A stretch of DNA of 7,242 nt, taken from assembly GCA_964555735.1 (NCBI GenBank), contig CAZKTS010000237.1:1-7242 (forward strand). The letters run 5' to 3'. The stretch is from CAZKTS01 sp964555735 (GTDB taxonomy: Bacteria; Actinomycetota; Acidimicrobiia; IMCC26256; PALSA-555). Of the stretch, positions 5,027-7,242 are shown in pieces. The notes under the pieces are model-generated. The model did not search any database and was not told the DNA's origin. It worked only from the letters and a program-made list of their open reading frames with translations. Each line of letters starts with the position of its first letter. Positions within the stretch are counted from its first letter, which is position 1. The position numbers were made by a program, and so were the translations under genes.

Positions 5027-7069
5027 TTAGGCCGGGAGGAGCCGCCGCGCCTCCAGCGCGTAGAGCGACGGTGACGTGCGCACCCATGCCTCGTCGATCA
5101 TCCCCGCGTGCACCGCGCTGAAGTCGCGCCGTGCCTCGTCCCACCAGAGGTGGGCCGCGAGGTGAAGGGCGACGACGCCGTCGAGCCAGTCCGAGGGCCG
5201 GCGCGGCGGGGCCTGCTCGAGCAGGAGCGCGAGCCCGGCCGGCGACGGCTCGATGGCGTGGAACGTGCGCTGGGGCTCGACGTGCACGTCGCGCGGTCGC
5301 CGCTCTGCGAGGTCCTGGGCGAGGAAGCAGCTGTGCGCGGCCCAGGTTCCGTCGAGCGCGCCGGCCATCTCGTCGCGCCACGCATCGACGAACGCGCTGG
5401 CCGGCGCGGCGAGCATGACCGCGTTCGAGAGCGCGGGCCGCGGCACGGGGTAGAGCGGGTCGACCACATCGGCCTCCCGCCCGATCACGAACGGCCGACG
5501 CCAGAGGTCGTCGGGGATCGGGGCCCGGAAGAGCGTGTCGAGGTCGGCGTAGAGCCCGCCGTGCTCGGCGAGCGCGTCGAGCCGCACGAAGTCGGCGTGG
5601 TGCGCGTACGCGTTGCCGGCGATGTACGGATCCGCGTAGGTGAGGTCGCGCACCGCGTCGACCGGCTCGACGGTGTGCATCGTCACGCGGTCCGCGATCC
5701 GGTCCCACCACGGACCGGTCGGCGGGTGGGCGCAGTGGAGGTGCACCGCCTCGGGCTGCACCAGCTCGAGGCACGAGGCGATCGCGAGGAAGTGGACGAG
5801 GTGGAACGGCTCGGGCTCGGGCCGGAGCCCCCACACGTAGTGCGCGACGCGAGGGATCGTCGGCCGCCGCACGGACGGCGCGGGCGACGGGAGGACGTCG
5901 AGGCCGAGCTCGGGCACCGCGTCCACGAGCCGCTCGACGACGCGGGCCGGCGCGTAGGTCTCGAGCACCCGCGCCGCGAGTGGCGCCGCCCGACGGCGCG
6001 CCGTGCCCGGCTCGGCCGCGACGGCCCGCAGCAGCTCGACCGCGTGGTCGAGGCGTGGCTCGGCCCACTGCTGCTCCGGCGCGTACGACTGGGGCTCGAA
6101 GTGCTCGACCGGCACGAGGTCGACGTCGACGAGGAACGCCTCGTCGGCCGGGAGGTACTCGAGCGTGCCACCCCAGCCCGTCGCAACGACGGGGTTGCCG
6201 TACGCGGCCGCGTCGAAGGCCCCGATGTCCCACCCCTCGCCGTGCGAGAGCGAGACGAAGCAGTCGCCTCGTGCGTGCAGGCCTGCGATCCGGACCGGCG
6301 GCCAGAGATCGGTCTCGAGCCGCACGAGCGGCGGGTTCGGCACGTCGCGCAGAAGGCGCACGATCTCGAACGCGGTCGTGCCGACGAGCGGCGACGAACC
6401 ACCCCACGTCGGGTCGGGCGGGAACTGCACGTTGGGTGACGTCTTCACCACCAGCGCGACCGGGTCGTCGGCGGTGAAGGCTTCGACGAACGCGCGCACG
6501 ACCGCAGCCGGCTGCTTGCGCTGGTCCCACCGACTGATCGTGTAGAAGACCACGACGTCGTCGGGGAGCTCGAGTGGGCGACCGCCGTCGCCCGGCACGG
6601 GATCGCACACGACGTGCGGCACGACCGCGATGGGTGCGGTCACCCCGCACGCGGTGAACACGTCGCGGTTCCAGGCCGTCGGAACGATGACCCGATCTGT
6701 CGCGTTCAGCAGCGCGGGCCAGTGCTCCGGGAGCCGATCGGTCTCCCACACCGTGTGGGCGACGAACGCGCCGTCACCGGTGGCCGCGCGCACCTCCGGG
6801 TAGTGCTCGGGCACCAGGTGCACGATCGACGGCGCGCCGGGTGGCGCGACGTCGTCCGGTCGCGGGTCGCGGGAGTGGCGGACGATCGCCGGACCACCGG
6901 CATCGACCGGCGTGGCGTAGCCGCGGTACTCGACGCCGACGCCCGCGGCTCGGAGCGCTCGCACCAATCGGTCGGCCGCGTCGCCGTAGCCCGTCGGAGC
7001 GTCCTGCGCGACGTAGCGCACCTGCCCCCGCGCGACGTGGCGCACCTGCGCCCGCGCTCCGGCTCCCAT
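5027..7069 (-). CDS. Two-domain glycosyltransferase: GT-B (GT4-like) fused to GT-A (GT32-like, DxD)
   Basis: This 680-aa protein joins two transferases. The N-terminal part (about 17-390) has the GT-B layout of group 1/GT4 enzymes: an N-terminal Rossmann start (VRYVAQDAPTGYGDA, 17-31), AHTVWETDRLP (104-114), the second-domain start FYTISRWDQRKQ (175-186; Arg180 and Lys185 are likely donor-phosphate contacts), and the donor-site block SHGEGWDIGAFDAAAYGNP (275-293). The second acid of the E-x7-E signature is Asp286 rather than Glu. After a Pro-rich linker (about 392-405) the C-terminal part resembles GT32 / sugar-binding DxD transferases: IPRVAHYVWG (405-414), HADFVRLDALAEHGGLYADL (491-510) with the DLD metal motif at 509-511, and LSNAVMLAAP (547-556). 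No signal peptide or membrane helix is seen, so it probably acts in the cytosol on a glycan or glycolipid. Donor and acceptor are unknown. The ATG at 7069 is favoured by a -10-like element, but GTGs at 7045 and 7021 are alternatives. Confidence 0.88.
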   Translation of the reverse strand: MGAGARAQVRHVARGQVRYVAQDAPTGYGDAADRLVRALRAAGVGVEYRGYATPVDAGGPAIVRHSRDPRPDDVAPPGAPSIVHLVPEHYPEVRAATGDGAFVAHTVWETDRLPEHWPALLNATDRVIVPTAWNRDVFTACGVTAPIAVVPHVVCDPVPGDGGRPLELPDDVVVFYTISRWDQRKQPAAVVRAFVEAFTADDPVALVVKTSPNVQFPPDPTWGGSSPLVGTTAFEIVRLLRDVPNPPLVRLETDLWPPVRIAGLHARGDCFVSLSHGEGWDIGAFDAAAYGNPVVATGWGGTLEYLPADEAFLVDVDLVPVEHFEPQSYAPEQQWAEPRLDHAVELLRAVAAEPGTARRRAAPLAARVLETYAPARVVERLVDAVPELGLDVLPSPAPSVRRPTIPRVAHYVWGLRPEPEPFHLVHFLAIASCLELVQPEAVHLHCAHPPTGPWWDRIADRVTMHTVEPVDAVRDLTYADPYIAGNAYAHHADFVRLDALAEHGGLYADLDTLFRAPIPDDLWRRPFVIGREADVVDPLYPVPRPALSNAVMLAAPASAFVDAWRDEMAGALDGTWAAHSCFLAQDLAERRPRDVHVEPQRTFHAIEPSPAGLALLLEQAPPRRPSDWLDGVVALHLAAHLWWDEARRDFSAVHAGMIDEAWVRTSPSLYALEARRLLPA
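7004..7048 (-). repeat. Tandem 21-bp near-identical repeat inside the glycosyltransferase start region
   Basis: Two copies (7028-7048 and 7004-7024, 24-bp period) match at 19 of 21 bases and encode QVRHVAR and QVRYVAQ. Each copy contains an in-frame GTG. The second copy leads directly into the first beta-strand of the GT-B fold, so the first looks like a duplication that added an extra N-terminal stretch and an extra possible start. Confidence 0.7.
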
Positions 7070-7078
7070 GCGCTCGCT

Positions 7079-7084
7079 ACCGTA
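7079..7084 (-). promoter_or_regulatory. Candidate -10 element (TACGGT) for the glycosyltransferase-hydrolase operon
   Basis: On the minus strand TACGGT fits TANNNT and ends 9 nt before the ATG at 7069, implying a transcript with almost no leader. A TTGACC (minus strand, 7111-7116) lies upstream, but its spacer of 26 bp is too long for a normal -35, so only the -10 is proposed. Confidence 0.4.
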
Positions 7085-7242
7085 CGCGCCGTGCCCCCGG
7101 TCCCGGCCCCGGTCAAGACCTTGTTTGGTCGAACCTTGGCGGCCGGGGGCCAGGGGTCGGCCACAACAGCGGGGGGGGGCCTGGGGGCCTGCACGGCGGC
7201 CCCCGCGGGGACCGGCCGCGCCCGGGGGGCGGGGGTGCGGCT
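7085..7242. other. Non-coding right end with G-rich, low-complexity tail
   Basis: No gene can be supported here. From 7171 to 7242 only six of 72 bases are A or T, with G-runs of 9 (7171-7179), 5 and 6, plus C-runs. Several closely spaced G-runs could form a G-quadruplex on the + strand. Equally, a G-homopolymer-rich edge on a short contig is a common sign of poor reads or an assembly end, so the sequence itself may be unreliable here. Confidence 0.55.

Noticed and set aside
4381..5121. + strand open frame (246 codons) opposite the hydrolase
   Set aside because: No motif and biased composition; the opposite strand carries a full catalytic triad.
5108..6439. Long + strand open frame (443 codons) opposite the glycosyltransferase
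   Set aside because: It is rich in Arg, Glu, Val and His in a repetitive pattern typical of antisense frames in high-GC genes, has no domain motifs, and lies fully opposite a protein with clear conserved motifs.
7111..7140. tRNA-like T-arm (GGTTCGACC on the minus strand)
   Set aside because: The bases after the loop do not pair with the stem, and no acceptor, D or anticodon arm can be drawn.

Overview
This 7.2 kb window is very GC-rich, densely coded DNA from what looks like a high-GC actinobacterium. Strong third-position G/C bias, GTG starts, tightly packed genes and several starts with a TANNNT-like -10 hexamer 6-9 nt upstream and no good Shine-Dalgarno (leaderless style) fit an Acidimicrobiia/Ilumatobacter-like lineage. 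That placement is inferred from sequence style and protein resemblance, not proven. The first CDS is cut by the left edge. The last 70 bases are extremely G-rich and may be a poor contig end.

Left block (1-2698, + strand): the 3' part of a membrane protein that joins a degenerate kinase-like domain to a lysylphosphatidylglycerol-synthase-type (flippase-like) transmembrane domain. After a 79-bp gap holding a small dyad come a 96-aa three-helix membrane protein and, 3 bp later, a four-helix DUF4239 (bestrophin-like) membrane protein.

Middle block (2683-4055): a complete acetolactate decarboxylase on the - strand, divergent from a 185-aa uncharacterised protein on the + strand. Their start codons are 11 bases apart, and each start overlaps the predicted -10 element of the other gene. 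Both genes also overlap their outer neighbours tail to tail (16 bp and 23 bp).

Right block (4033-7069, - strand): a two-gene operon. A 680-aa glycosyltransferase fuses a GT-B (GT4-like) half to a GT-A (GT32-like, DxD) half, and is followed 31 bp later by an HSL-family alpha/beta hydrolase. The region 7070-7242 holds a candidate promoter and the G-rich tail, with no gene visible.

There is no CRISPR, mobile element, rRNA or tRNA. The items most worth a second look are the interlocked divergent promoter, the GT-B/GT-A fusion, and the flippase-like protein whose kinase-like domain has lost its key acidic residues.
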